39,352 nucleotides of DNA, taken from Ramlibacter sp. (GTDB lineage Bacteria > Pseudomonadota > Gammaproteobacteria > Burkholderiales > Burkholderiaceae_C). The stretch is from positions 1-39,352 of the forward strand of contig JAJTCN010000010.1 in assembly GCA_021323335.1 (NCBI GenBank). The letters run 5' to 3'. A program made the translations under genes and the position numbers. Positions 7,991 to 17,964 of the stretch are shown here, one piece after another; the first letter of the stretch is position 1, and every line of letters starts with the position of its first letter. The notes under the pieces were generated by a model. The model made no database searches. It worked only from the letters and a program-made list of their open reading frames with translations, and was not told the origin of the DNA.

Positions 7991-9022
7991 TCAGGCCTGG
8001 CGCCGGAATTCGCCGGGGCTGAGGCCCACCCACTGGCGAAACGCACGGGCAAAGCTCTTCTCGTTGCGAAAGCCGACGGTGGCGGCGACCTGCTTGACCG
8101 GTTTCGCCGTTCGCCACAGCAGGTCCTTCGCCTTTTCCAGCCGCACCTCGTCCTTGAGCTGCTGGAGGCCTGCGCCTTCCTCCTTGAGCTGGCGGTGCAG
8201 CGTGCGCGCCGAGACGTTCAGCAGCGCGGCCAGCGCCTCGGCGCTGTGCGTGCGCTCCGGGTGGGCGGCCAGGGCCTGCCGCACCTGCGGCACCAGCAGC
8301 CGGTCGCGCCGGTACTGCAGCACGGTGATGGACAAGGCGTGCTGCAGCATCTGCGCCAGCGCCTTCTCGTCACGCCGCAGCGGCAGGGCCAGGTACCGGG
8401 CGTCGAAGCGGATCGCCGCCGTGGCGGCGCCGAACTGCAGTTCGCCGGGGAACATGAAGGCGTAGGCGTCGGCATGCGGGGGCGCGGGAAAGGGAAAGAG
8501 GGTGGAGCGCAGCGGGATCCGCGAATCGACGTACCAGCAGGCCAGGCCGTGGATGTTGCGCAGCACGAAGGCCAGGCTCAGCTCGCGCAGTTCCGGCGGC
8601 AGGGGGCGAAGCTCCTGCAGCGTGATCGTGGCGACCGACCCGCTGACGGCAAGGGACAGGCCGATGTCGGTCGTGATCAGCCCGTGGTGGCGGCACCAGC
8701 GCTTGAGCGCCATGCCCAGGTCCGGCGCGGTCAGGGAGGCGCGTGCCAGCATGCCGTAGCTGCCCCAGGGCAGCTTGCGGCCGAAGGCGCCAAGCCCCTC
8801 GTCGTCGAGTTCCTGCATCGCGGCGGCGGACAGGATTTCCATCTGGCGCGAGGTGATGCGCGCGTCCGCTTCGCGCAGCTGCGCGGGCGTGATGCGGGCG
8901 AGCTTCAGCGCGGTATCGGGGCGGGCCTCGTGGCGGTCATAGGCGGCGACGATGGCCCGTGCGAAGGCCATGGGGGTGACGGCCGCCGGCGCCGCGCGGC
9001 CGCGACGGGATGCGGCGGTCAT
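7991..9022 (-). CDS. AraC-family transcriptional regulator with arabinose-binding-type N-domain
   Basis: A 343-residue regulator. The N-terminal two thirds fit the effector domain found in OruR/ArgR-type AraC regulators, including the LFPFPAPPHADAY...FGAATAAIRFDARYLALPLRRD stretch at about 175-218. The C-terminal ~90 residues form two helix-turn-helix motifs (HSAEALAALLNVSARTLHRQ and VKQVAATVGFRNEKSFARAF, ending QWVGLSPGEFRRQ). The start at ATG 9022 includes a basic Ala/Arg extension; Met18 is an alternative. It lies downstream of the PhnD/rhodanese gene on the same strand. A 21-base sequence 24 bases upstream of its start is repeated exactly in front of the carboxylase operon, so it may control both itself and that operon. 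Confidence 0.93.
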   Translation of the reverse strand: MTAASRRGRAAPAAVTPMAFARAIVAAYDRHEARPDTALKLARITPAQLREADARITSRQMEILSAAAMQELDDEGLGAFGRKLPWGSYGMLARASLTAPDLGMALKRWCRHHGLITTDIGLSLAVSGSVATITLQELRPLPPELRELSLAFVLRNIHGLACWYVDSRIPLRSTLFPFPAPPHADAYAFMFPGELQFGAATAAIRFDARYLALPLRRDEKALAQMLQHALSITVLQYRRDRLLVPQVRQALAAHPERTHSAEALAALLNVSARTLHRQLKEEGAGLQQLKDEVRLEKAKDLLWRTAKPVKQVAATVGFRNEKSFARAFRQWVGLSPGEFRRQA

Positions 9023-9045
9023 GGGCCGCGAGTGTGGCGCAGGGA

Positions 9046-9066
9046 GGCAGGATTTGCAACCTGCGG
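9046..9066. promoter_or_regulatory. 21-bp direct repeat, copy 1 (upstream of AraC gene)
   Basis: GGCAGGATTTGCAACCTGCG plus a final G, identical to 10386-10406 and in the same orientation. It contains an internal dyad (GCAGG, 8-base spacer, CCTGC). It lies 24-44 bases upstream of the AraC start codon and just after the PhnD/rhodanese stop. An autoregulatory operator is the simplest reading. Confidence 0.55.
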
Positions 9067-9082
9067 CCGCGCGCTGCCGCGG

Positions 9083-10261
9083 TCAGTCGCTGGTCGCCAC
9101 CGGCAGCCCCTTGGCGTCCCACTCCGGCAGGCCGCCGCGCAGCCAGTACACCGTCTTGAAGCCGCGGGCCGTCGCGGCCTTCGATGCCTTGTACGACTTC
9201 CAGCACTCGGCGCCGTTGCACGCGAAGATGTGCGGCTTGGCCTTGTCCAGCCTGGCGAGCGCGGAAAAATCGTCCGCCGCGGCGTCGTAGGCGGTGTCCT
9301 TGGGGCTCTTCTCCAGGTAAGGCGCCAGCACCGCGCCGGCGATGTGCTTCTGGTTGAACTCCTTGGCCGAGCGCACGTCGACCATCACCGCCCCCTGCTT
9401 CATCAGCTGGCTGGCTTCTTCCGCGGCCACCAGCTTGACGCCCGGCAGTTGCGCCGGCGTGAAGTGGCCCAGGCCCGCCACATAGGTATAGGCGCCGGCA
9501 TCGGGGAAGGCCTTGAGCCGGTTCATGCCGCTGCCCGACGCCTCGGCCCATTGCGCCAGCCGGTCCTGCAGGGGCTGCGGCATGCTCTTCTTGACCAGCA
9601 CGCCCAGCCCCGCCGGCACCGGCTTGGACTCCAGCAGCACCCGGTACTTGCCGTCCTTGCCGGCCACCCAGCGTTCGTATTCGGCCTTGCGCGTGACCGT
9701 GAAATCGGTGACGCCCATCTCCAGGGCGACCAGCCCGGCGCCGGACGTCTTCTGGTAGTCGACCGACTTCAGGTCCTTCAGCGACAGGCCGTGCTCGTTC
9801 AACAGGCCCTTGGCCATGTAGGAATAGATGGAGTCCTGCTGCGGCAGGTACATCCGGGCGCCCTTGAGCTTCGCCACCGAATCGACCTGCTGCGCGGCGA
9901 CCAGCACGAACGTTTCCTGCTGGCCGCTGTCGGCCAGCAGCCGGTAGCCGTGCGCCAGGCCGGAGGCGGCCACCTGCACCGGCACGATGTAGATGTCGTA
10001 GTCGCCGGTGCGGGTGGAGCGCAGCACGTCGGCGAAGTTGGTGCTGCGGTCCACGCGCACGGGCAGCTTCAGCGCCTTCGCGAGGCCGGTGCCCAGGTCC
10101 GTGTAGAGGGTGTTGAGTCCCCGTTCGGTCGCGGAAGGGTCCACCGCCACCATGGCGGCGTACTGGGCGTGCGCGGCTGGCGCCAGCAGCGCCACCGCCG
10201 CGACCAGGAGGGCCGCCGCCCGGATCGACTTGAGGCCGGAAAAGATGGTTTGCATCGGCAT
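9083..10261 (-). CDS. secreted PhnD-like binding protein fused to a rhodanese domain
   Basis: A 392-residue protein. AGGAG seven bases upstream supports ATG 10261. Residues 1-32 are a signal peptide ending AHAQ. Residues about 33-265 resemble the phosphate/phosphonate (PhnD) periplasmic binding fold: GLNTLYTDLGTGLAKALKLPV, DYDIYIVPVQVAASGLAHGY, LKGARMYLPQQDSIYSYM. Residues about 277-389 are a rhodanese domain (VMVDVRSAKEFNQKHIAGAV; FACNGAECWKSYKASKA; YWLRGGLPEWDAKGLPV) with the active cysteine position at Cys348 and a second Cys353. Rhodaneses move sulfane sulfur. Being exported, this one would act in the periplasm. No ABC permease is adjacent. Ligand and role are unknown; oxyanion or sulfur sensing is only a guess. 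Confidence 0.88.
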   Translation of the reverse strand: MPMQTIFSGLKSIRAAALLVAAVALLAPAAHAQYAAMVAVDPSATERGLNTLYTDLGTGLAKALKLPVRVDRSTNFADVLRSTRTGDYDIYIVPVQVAASGLAHGYRLLADSGQQETFVLVAAQQVDSVAKLKGARMYLPQQDSIYSYMAKGLLNEHGLSLKDLKSVDYQKTSGAGLVALEMGVTDFTVTRKAEYERWVAGKDGKYRVLLESKPVPAGLGVLVKKSMPQPLQDRLAQWAEASGSGMNRLKAFPDAGAYTYVAGLGHFTPAQLPGVKLVAAEEASQLMKQGAVMVDVRSAKEFNQKHIAGAVLAPYLEKSPKDTAYDAAADDFSALARLDKAKPHIFACNGAECWKSYKASKAATARGFKTVYWLRGGLPEWDAKGLPVATSD

Positions 10262-10385
10262 GGTTCGCTCCTGGGTGACAGGTAAAACCGGGGCTTCGTC
10301 CGAGACAGTCTGTGGTCGCGGCGGCGGACGGTCAAGACCGGCGCCGCCGGCCGTTGCGAATTCGCCAGCAAGCCCGTTCAAACTT

Positions 10386-10406
10386 GGCAGGATTTGCAAC
10401 CTGCGG
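10386..10406. promoter_or_regulatory. 21-bp direct repeat, copy 2 (divergent promoter region)
   Basis: Exact copy of the sequence at 9046-9066. It lies 97 bases before the carboxyltransferase start (10504) and 124 bases before the divergent PhnD/rhodanese start (10261), a good position for a regulator controlling both. Its last two bases are part of the hairpin at 10405-10433. Confidence 0.55.
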
Positions 10407-10433
10407 GACAGCCGCGGCGACCTCGGCTGTCCC
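10405..10433 (+). promoter_or_regulatory. perfect 10-bp stem-loop ahead of the carboxylase operon
   Basis: GGGACAGCCG (10405-10414) and CGGCTGTCCC (10424-10433) form a perfect stem with a 9-base loop, 70 bases before the operon's first start codon. No T run follows, so it is not a classical terminator. It could be an operator dyad or a leader-RNA hairpin. Confidence 0.45.
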
Positions 10434-10503
10434 TGACCCGCGGGCTGGCGCGGTATCGTGGTGAGCCCTCGCGGTTCCCCCCAAGAGAGAGCAGAAAGAG
10501 CCC

Positions 10504-12126
10504 ATGCCCATCCTGGAGACCCAACTCAATTCCCGCTCGGCCGACTTCCAGTCGAACGCCGCCGCCATGCAGGCGCTGGTGGACCACCTCCATGCGCAGG
10601 TCGCGCTGCACGCGGCCGGCGGCGGCGAAGCGGCACGCAAGAAGCACGAAGGGCGGGGCAAGCTGCCGCCGCGCGAGCGGGTGCAGATGCTGCTGGACCC
10701 CGGGACGCCGTTCCTGGAGATCGCGCCGCTGGCCGCGCACGGCATGTACCTGGAGAAGGACGGCGTCATGGCCGCGCCCTGCGCCGGCATGATCGCCGGC
10801 ATCGGCCGGGTGAGCGGCGTCGACTGCATGATCGTCTGCAACGACGCCACCGTGAAGGGCGGCACCTACTACCCGATGACGGTGAAGAAGCACCTGCGGG
10901 CGCAGGAGATCGCCGCGCAGAACCGGCTGCCGTGCATCTACCTCGTGGATTCGGGCGGCGCCAACCTGCCGAACCAGGACGAGGTGTTCCCGGACCGCGA
11001 CCACTTCGGCCGCATCTTCTACAACCAGGCCAACCTTTCCGCCCAGGGCATCGCGCAGATCGCCGTGGTGATGGGCTCGTGCACCGCGGGCGGCGCCTAC
11101 GTGCCCGCCATGAGCGACGAGACCATCATCGTCAAGGAGCAGGGCACCATCTTCCTGGGCGGCCCGCCGCTGGTGAAGGCGGCGACGGGTGAAGTGGTGA
11201 GCGCCGAAGACCTGGGCGGCGGCGACGTGCACACGCGCCTGTCCGGCGTGGCCGACCACCTGGCGATGAACGACGAGCATGCGCTGGCGCTGGCCCGGCA
11301 GGCCGTCGCCACGCTGAATCGCCCGAAGGTTCCGCCGGTGCAACTGCGCGAGCCCCGGCCGCCGAAGTACGACCGCAAGGAGCTGTACGGCGTGATCCCG
11401 ACGGAGGCGCGCAAGCCCTTCGACGTGCGCGAGATCATCGCCCGCCTGGTCGACGGCTCCGAGTTCCACGAGTTCAAGGCGCGCTACGGCGCCACCCTGG
11501 TCTGCGGCTTCGCCCACCTCGAAGGCATGCCGGTCGGCATCATCGCCAACAACGGCATCCTGTTCTCGGAGTCGGCGCAGAAGGGCGCGCACTTCATCGA
11601 GCTGTGCTGCCAGCGCAAGGTGCCGCTGGTGTTCCTGCAGAACATCACCGGCTTCATGGTGGGGCGCAAGTACGAGAGCGAAGGCATCGCGCGCCACGGC
11701 GCCAAGCTGGTGACGGCGGTGGCGACGGCGAGCGTGCCCAAGTTCACCGTCATCATCGGCGGCAGCTACGGCGCCGGCAACTACGGCATGTGCGGCCGCG
11801 CCTATTCGCCGCGCTTCCTGTGGATGTGGCCCAGCGCGCGCATCTGCGTGATGGGCGCCGAGCAGGCCGCCAGCGTGCTGGCGACGGTGAAGCGCGACGG
11901 CATCGAGGGCCGCGGCGGCCAGTGGAGCGCCGAGGAAGAGGCCGCGTTCAAGCAGCCGATCCTCGACCAGTTCGGCCGGCAATCGCACCCGTACTACTCC
12001 AGCGCGCGCCTGTGGGACGACGGGGTGATCGACCCGGCCGACACCCGCCGCGTGCTGGCGCTGGGCCTGTCCGCTTCCATGAACGCGCCGATCGGCGAGC
12101 CGAAGTTCGGCGTGTTCCGGATGTAG
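10504..12126 (+). CDS. liuB: acyl-CoA carboxylase carboxyltransferase (methylcrotonoyl-/geranoyl-CoA type beta subunit)
   Basis: A 540-residue biotin-dependent carboxyltransferase of the MCC length class. Both crotonase-like halves are present: [18 protein letters not shown] and [17 protein letters not shown] (about 190-205) in the N-half; [10 protein letters not shown] and [16 protein letters not shown] (about 418-434) in the C-half. It ends GVFRM as MCC beta subunits do. With the alpha subunit it carboxylates 3-methylcrotonoyl-CoA in leucine breakdown; the close geranoyl-CoA carboxylase (AtuC) carboxylates a longer branched acyl-CoA. The gene order (beta, dehydrogenase, hydratase, alpha) resembles atuCDEF, so the substrate is not certain and the symbol liuB is provisional. 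A GA-rich ribosome site precedes ATG 10504. Confidence 0.9.
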   Translation: MPILETQLNSRSADFQSNAAAMQALVDHLHAQVALHAAGGGEAARKKHEGRGKLPPRERVQMLLDPGTPFLEIAPLAAHGMYLEKDGVMAAPCAGMIAGIGRVSGVDCMIVCNDATVKGGTYYPMTVKKHLRAQEIAAQNRLPCIYLVDSGGANLPNQDEVFPDRDHFGRIFYNQANLSAQGIAQIAVVMGSCTAGGAYVPAMSDETIIVKEQGTIFLGGPPLVKAATGEVVSAEDLGGGDVHTRLSGVADHLAMNDEHALALARQAVATLNRPKVPPVQLREPRPPKYDRKELYGVIPTEARKPFDVREIIARLVDGSEFHEFKARYGATLVCGFAHLEGMPVGIIANNGILFSESAQKGAHFIELCCQRKVPLVFLQNITGFMVGRKYESEGIARHGAKLVTAVATASVPKFTVIIGGSYGAGNYGMCGRAYSPRFLWMWPSARICVMGAEQAASVLATVKRDGIEGRGGQWSAEEEAAFKQPILDQFGRQSHPYYSSARLWDDGVIDPADTRRVLALGLSASMNAPIGEPKFGVFRM

Positions 12127-12128
12127 CC

Positions 12129-13268
12129 ATGGACAACGCTTCCATCTACGACAACCCCGACCACGAGCTGCTGCGCGACCAGGTGGCGCGCTTCATCGCC
12201 AAGGAGGTGGAGCCGCACGGCCAGGCCTGGGAGGAGCAGGGCTTCGTTCCGCGCGAGGTGCTGCGGCGCATGGGCGCCGCCGGGCTGCTGGGGCTGATGT
12301 TCGATCCGGAGCACGGCGGCGGCGGCGCCGATGCGATGACCAACCTGGTGTTCGCGGAAGCGCTGTCGCAGTCCACCTTCGCCGGCTTCATCATCACCGT
12401 GCTGGTCCACACCGACATGGCGGGCCCGCACCTGCACCATGCGGGCAATGCGGCGCAGAAGGACAAGTACCTCCGGCGGGTGACGGCCGGCGAAGCGATC
12501 TGCGCCGTCGGCATCACGGAACCGGGCGCCGGCTCGGACGTCGCCGGCATCCGGACGACGGCGAAGCGCGACGGCGATCACTGGGTGCTGAACGGCACCA
12601 AGATGTTCATCACCAACGGCGTGCACGCGGACCTGTACTTCGTCGCCGCGAAGTCCGGCCCCGGCAAGCGCGAAGTGTCGATGTTCATCGTCGAAAAGGG
12701 CACGCCCGGCTTCAGCGTCGGCCGCGCGCTGAAGAAGACCGGCTGGCTGTCGTCGGACACCGCGGAGCTGGTGTTCGACAACGTGCGCATCCCCGCCGCC
12801 AACCTGCTGGGCGAGGAAGGCAAGGGCTTCTATTCGGTGATGAAGAACTTCCAGACCGAGCGCATCGCGCTGGCCGCCATGGCGGTGGGGCATTGCCAGC
12901 AGGCGCTGAAGCTCGCGCTGGACTACGTGCGGCAGCGCCAGGCCTTCGGCGGCCCGCTGTGGGACCAGCAGGTCATCCGCCAGCGGATCTCCATGCTGGA
13001 CGCGAAGACCCGCGCGGCCCGGCAGTTCATGTACCACTGCGCCTGGCGCGTCACGCAGGGGCACGACATCGTGCAGGATGTGTCCATGCTCAAGGCGCTG
13101 ACCGGCGAGCTCGTCAACGAGGTGGTGCAGTCCTGCCAGCAGTTCCATGGCGGCATGGGCTACATCCGCGAGACCGCCGTCGAGCGGCTCTGGCGCGACG
13201 CCCGCGTGCTGGCCATCGGCGGCGGCGCGACGGAAGTGATGCTGGAAGAGGTCGCGAAACGATATTGA
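12129..13268 (+). CDS. acyl-CoA dehydrogenase
   Basis: A 379-residue FAD flavoprotein that forms a 2,3-double bond in an acyl-CoA. Family blocks: AVGITEPGAGSDVAG (126-140), WVLNGTKMFITNG, FQTERIALAAMAVG and QFHGGMGYIRETAVERLWRDAR. The usual late catalytic glutamate position reads IGGGATE, so that Glu is absent. Glu244 in QTERIAL matches the alternative base of the isovaleryl/long-chain dehydrogenase type, so activity is expected. It starts two bases after the carboxyltransferase stop. In liu operons isovaleryl-CoA dehydrogenase lies before the beta subunit and is a closer relative of LiuA. Here the sequence and place resemble citronellyl-CoA dehydrogenase AtuD more. Substrate is therefore open. 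Confidence 0.9.
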   Translation: MDNASIYDNPDHELLRDQVARFIAKEVEPHGQAWEEQGFVPREVLRRMGAAGLLGLMFDPEHGGGGADAMTNLVFAEALSQSTFAGFIITVLVHTDMAGPHLHHAGNAAQKDKYLRRVTAGEAICAVGITEPGAGSDVAGIRTTAKRDGDHWVLNGTKMFITNGVHADLYFVAAKSGPGKREVSMFIVEKGTPGFSVGRALKKTGWLSSDTAELVFDNVRIPAANLLGEEGKGFYSVMKNFQTERIALAAMAVGHCQQALKLALDYVRQRQAFGGPLWDQQVIRQRISMLDAKTRAARQFMYHCAWRVTQGHDIVQDVSMLKALTGELVNEVVQSCQQFHGGMGYIRETAVERLWRDARVLAIGGGATEVMLEEVAKRY

Positions 13269-13278
13269 AGGAACACGG

Positions 13279-14061
13279 ATGAAACACCTGCAACTGCATT
13301 TCGACGCCGGCGTCGAGACGGTCACGATCGACCGCCCCGAGGTCCGCAACGCCTTCAACGACGAGGTCATCGAGGAGCTGACCGCCGTCTTCCTGGAGCT
13401 CGGCAAGCGCGAGGAGGTCCGCTGCATCGTGCTGGCCGGCAACGGCCCGGCGTTCTGCGCCGGCGCCGACCTGAACTGGATGAAGCGGATCGCGGAGTAC
13501 ACCCGCGACGAGAACGTGCAGGACGCGTCGAAGCTGGCGCGCATGCTCGAGGTGATCTACCGCTGCCCGCAGCCGACCATCGCCAGCGTGCACGGCGACG
13601 TCTATGCCGGCGGCACCGGCTTGGTCGCGGTGTGCGACATGGCGGTGTCGGTGGACACCGCGCAGTACTGCCTGTCGGAGGTGAAGCTGGGGCTGATCCC
13701 GGCCACCATCAGCCCGTACGTGATCCGCGCCATGGGCGCCCGGGCGGCGCACCGCTACTTCCTGACGGCCGAACGCTTCAGCGCCGCCGAGGCCCTGCGC
13801 ATCGGCTTCGTGCACGAGGTCGTCAAGGCGGACGCGCTGCAGGGCCGCGTGGCCGAACTGGCGCGCACCCTGGTGCAGGCCGGGCCGGAAGCGGTGAAGG
13901 CCTGCAAGCGGCTGCTGCACGACGTCGCCGGCCACGAGATCACGTCGGGCCTGGTGCGCCGCACCGTCGAGAGCATCGCCGACATCCGGGCCAGCGACGA
14001 AGGCCGCGAAGGCATCCAGTCCTTCCTCGGCAAGCGCAAGCCCAATTGGCTGGTGGGCTGA
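13279..14061 (+). CDS. liuC: LiuC/AtuE-type enoyl-CoA hydratase (methylglutaconoyl-CoA class)
   Basis: A 260-residue crotonase-family enzyme. The FCAGADLNWMKRIAEY block and CLSEVKLGLIPATISPYVIRAMG are hallmarks of the bacterial methylglutaconoyl-CoA and isohexenylglutaconoyl-CoA hydratases. The first catalytic glutamate of standard enoyl-CoA hydratase is replaced (AGGTGLVAVCD), as is usual in this subgroup, while the second (LSEVKLG) is kept. It hydrates the product of the carboxylase to an HMG-CoA-type intermediate. ATG 13279 lies ten bases after the dehydrogenase stop behind an AAGGAA ribosome site. The context fixes the pathway; leucine versus terpenoid substrate does not follow from sequence alone. 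Confidence 0.9.
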   Translation: MKHLQLHFDAGVETVTIDRPEVRNAFNDEVIEELTAVFLELGKREEVRCIVLAGNGPAFCAGADLNWMKRIAEYTRDENVQDASKLARMLEVIYRCPQPTIASVHGDVYAGGTGLVAVCDMAVSVDTAQYCLSEVKLGLIPATISPYVIRAMGARAAHRYFLTAERFSAAEALRIGFVHEVVKADALQGRVAELARTLVQAGPEAVKACKRLLHDVAGHEITSGLVRRTVESIADIRASDEGREGIQSFLGKRKPNWLVG

Positions 14062-14065
14062 GGCC

Positions 14066-14706
14066 ATGCTGGAGTCGCTGGGCAACCTGGTCGACGCGCC
14101 GCAAGTGCTGGCGCTGGCCGCCGCGCTCGGCTGGGCCAGCGGCTTCCGGCTGTATGCGGCGGTGTTCCTGACCGGCATCGCCGGGTGGATGAACTGGGTG
14201 GACCTGCCGCCGGGCCTGCAGGTGCTGGAACACCCGGGCGTGCTGGCGGCCAGCGGGTTCATGCTGTTCGCCGAGTTCTTCGCCGACAAGATCCCCTACG
14301 TCGATTCCATCTGGGACGCGGTCCACACCGTGATCCGCATCCCCGCCGGTGCGGCGCTCGCGGCCGGCGCGCTGGGGGCCGACAGCCAGGCCATGGGCTG
14401 GATCGCGGCCATCCTGGGCGGCAGCCTGGCCGCCACCAGCCATGCCACCAAGATGACCACGCGGGCGGCGGTGAACACCTCGCCGGAACCGTTCTCGAAC
14501 ATCGGTGTGTCGCTGGTCGAAGACGGGCTGGTGGTCTTCATGCTGTGGCTGTCGGCCACGCATCCGGTGGCCTTTGCCATCGCGCTGGTCATCAGCATCG
14601 TGCTGGCGGTGATCCTGCTGGTGGTGCTGGTGAAATTCCTGCGCACGGTGGTGAACGGCGTGAGCGGATTTTTCAAGGGGCGGCCGTTGCCGCGGGAGCT
14701 GGGTTG

Positions 14707-14707
<1 letters not shown>
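14066..14707 (+). CDS. DUF4126 family membrane protein
   Basis: A 213-residue membrane protein with four to five hydrophobic segments. It contains the DUF4126 pattern ALGWASGFRLYAAVFLTG near the N-terminus, EFFADKIPYVDSIWDAVHT, and ATSHATKMTTRAAVNTSPEP before the C-terminal helices. Function of the family is unknown. It starts four bases after the hydratase stop. Its TGA overlaps the biotin carboxylase ATG by one base (TGATG at 14705-14709), so it is translated as part of the carboxylase operon. This tight position suggests a link to the pathway, such as precursor passage or membrane placing, but that is inference. Confidence 0.85.
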
Positions 14708-16695
<1,988 letters not shown>

Positions 16696-16696
16696 T

Positions 16697-16793
16697 CACC
16701 GGGGTTCGCCTTCGGGCTCACCCCGGCCTACAGGGGCCGCACGTCGACCGGCCTTCGGTAGGCCGGCGGTGAGCGCGCAGCCGAACCCCGGTG
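16697..16793. repeat. long palindromic intergenic repeat, copy 1
   Basis: Left arm 16697-16731 (CACCGGGGTTCG...CTCACC...GGCCTAC) pairs with right arm 16758-16793 (GTAGGCCGG...GGTGAGC...CGAACCCCGGTG) with few mismatches. It fills the whole 102-base gap between the convergent carboxylase alpha subunit and the MetX-like hydrolase, so it probably ends transcription from both sides. A related copy is at 38745-38834. Confidence 0.8.
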
Positions 16794-16797
16794 GCTG

Positions 16798-17874
16798 TTA
16801 TTGCCCCAGCCGCGGCGCTGACTTCATCACCGCATCCAGCTCCTGCTTCCAGAACCGCGCATTCGCCGTCGTCCCATGCCCCAGCGTCTGGTCGCTCCCC
16901 GGGATCACGTAGGCGCGCCCGTTCTTCACGCGCTTGATCTCGCGCTCCAGGATGCCCAGTTCCACCGGGTTGCGCTCGTCGTCGGCGGAGTTGATCGCCA
17001 GCAGCGTGGCGCTGATCTTCTCCAGCCCCGTGGACGGGTTGTAGTCGGCGGAAGACTCCCACTGCAGCAGGTGGTCGTTGGCGTCGCCGGTGAAAGCGCC
17101 CGGTTTCAGCCGCGCCTCCAGCGCCGCATCCGCGCGCTCGCGGTTGGGGCCGGCCCGCATGTAAGAGTAGTTGCCGCCGTTGGTGGCGGTGGCGAAGAAC
17201 ACCGAGGCAAACTGCGCGCTCGGCGGCTGCGTCGTGTAGTTGCCGTTGTTCCAGGCCGGGTCGCGGCGGATCGACTCGGTCAGCAGGCGGCGCAGCATCC
17301 AGTTGCGGCCCGACATGGGCGTCGGCAGCGATGCCATCGGCACGGCCACGTCCATCATGCCGGGGTACTTCTGTGCCCACATCCACGTTTGCATGCCGCC
17401 CATGGAGTTGCCGATCACCAGCCGCAGGTGCTTGATGCCGAGGTGCTCGGTGACCAGCCGGTGCTGCGCTTCGACCATGTCGTCGTAGTTGTACTTCGGG
17501 AACTTCATGCGCAGCCCGTCGGAGGGTTTGCTCGACTGGCCGGTGCCGATCGCATCCGGCAGGATGATGAAGTAGCGGCTGGCATCCAGCGGCTGCCCGG
17601 CGCCGAACAGCTCGCCGGCGAAGGCTTGCGAAAGCATGGAGGCGGACGATCCGGTGGTGCCGTGCAGCACCAGCACCGGCTCGCCGTTCGGGTTGCCCAC
17701 GGTCTGGTATGCGAGCTTGAGCTCGGGAAGGACTTCGCCGGTGTGGAACTTGAAGTCGCGCACGACCCAGTTGCCCGGGCGGGGCGCCGGAAACTCGGCG
17801 GCGAAGGAAGCAGCGGCGGCGCTGCACAGCACGAGGGCTGCGCAGGCGCCGCGCAGGAAGGAACGCGGGGTCAT
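16798..17874 (-). CDS. exported alpha/beta hydrolase of the MetX (homoserine acetyltransferase-like) family
   Basis: A 358-residue protein with a signal peptide of about 25 residues (SAAAASFAAEFP). The core follows the MetX-like alpha/beta hydrolase pattern: VLVLHGTTGSS oxyanion region, LPDAIGTGQSSKPSDGL, nucleophile elbow GNSMGGMQTW with Ser157, INSADDERNP near the acid, and LGHGTTA with the likely base His. AGGAG lies six bases before ATG 17874. Cytoplasmic homoserine acetyltransferases lack a signal peptide, so this exported member is more likely a hydrolase than a methionine-pathway enzyme. It is convergent with the carboxylase operon and divergent from the GhrA-type gene. Substrate unknown. 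Confidence 0.88.
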   Translation of the reverse strand: MTPRSFLRGACAALVLCSAAAASFAAEFPAPRPGNWVVRDFKFHTGEVLPELKLAYQTVGNPNGEPVLVLHGTTGSSASMLSQAFAGELFGAGQPLDASRYFIILPDAIGTGQSSKPSDGLRMKFPKYNYDDMVEAQHRLVTEHLGIKHLRLVIGNSMGGMQTWMWAQKYPGMMDVAVPMASLPTPMSGRNWMLRRLLTESIRRDPAWNNGNYTTQPPSAQFASVFFATATNGGNYSYMRAGPNRERADAALEARLKPGAFTGDANDHLLQWESSADYNPSTGLEKISATLLAINSADDERNPVELGILEREIKRVKNGRAYVIPGSDQTLGHGTTANARFWKQELDAVMKSAPRLGQ

Positions 17875-17964
17875 GGTGTCTCCTGTGGTCCGGGGGCAAG
17901 GCTTCCGCAGCTTCGCACCGGCGGCGGGGCGGCGTCAATCGGCGCCGTCCCGCACAATATCGCC

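Noticed and set aside
12129-13268. Annotation as isovaleryl-CoA dehydrogenase (liuA)
   Set aside because: The N-terminal half and its place after the carboxyltransferase do not match LiuA closely; the general acyl-CoA dehydrogenase call is safer.
16798-17874. Annotation as homoserine O-acetyltransferase (metX)
   Set aside because: The MetX-like fold is clear but a signal peptide makes a cytoplasmic methionine-pathway role unlikely.
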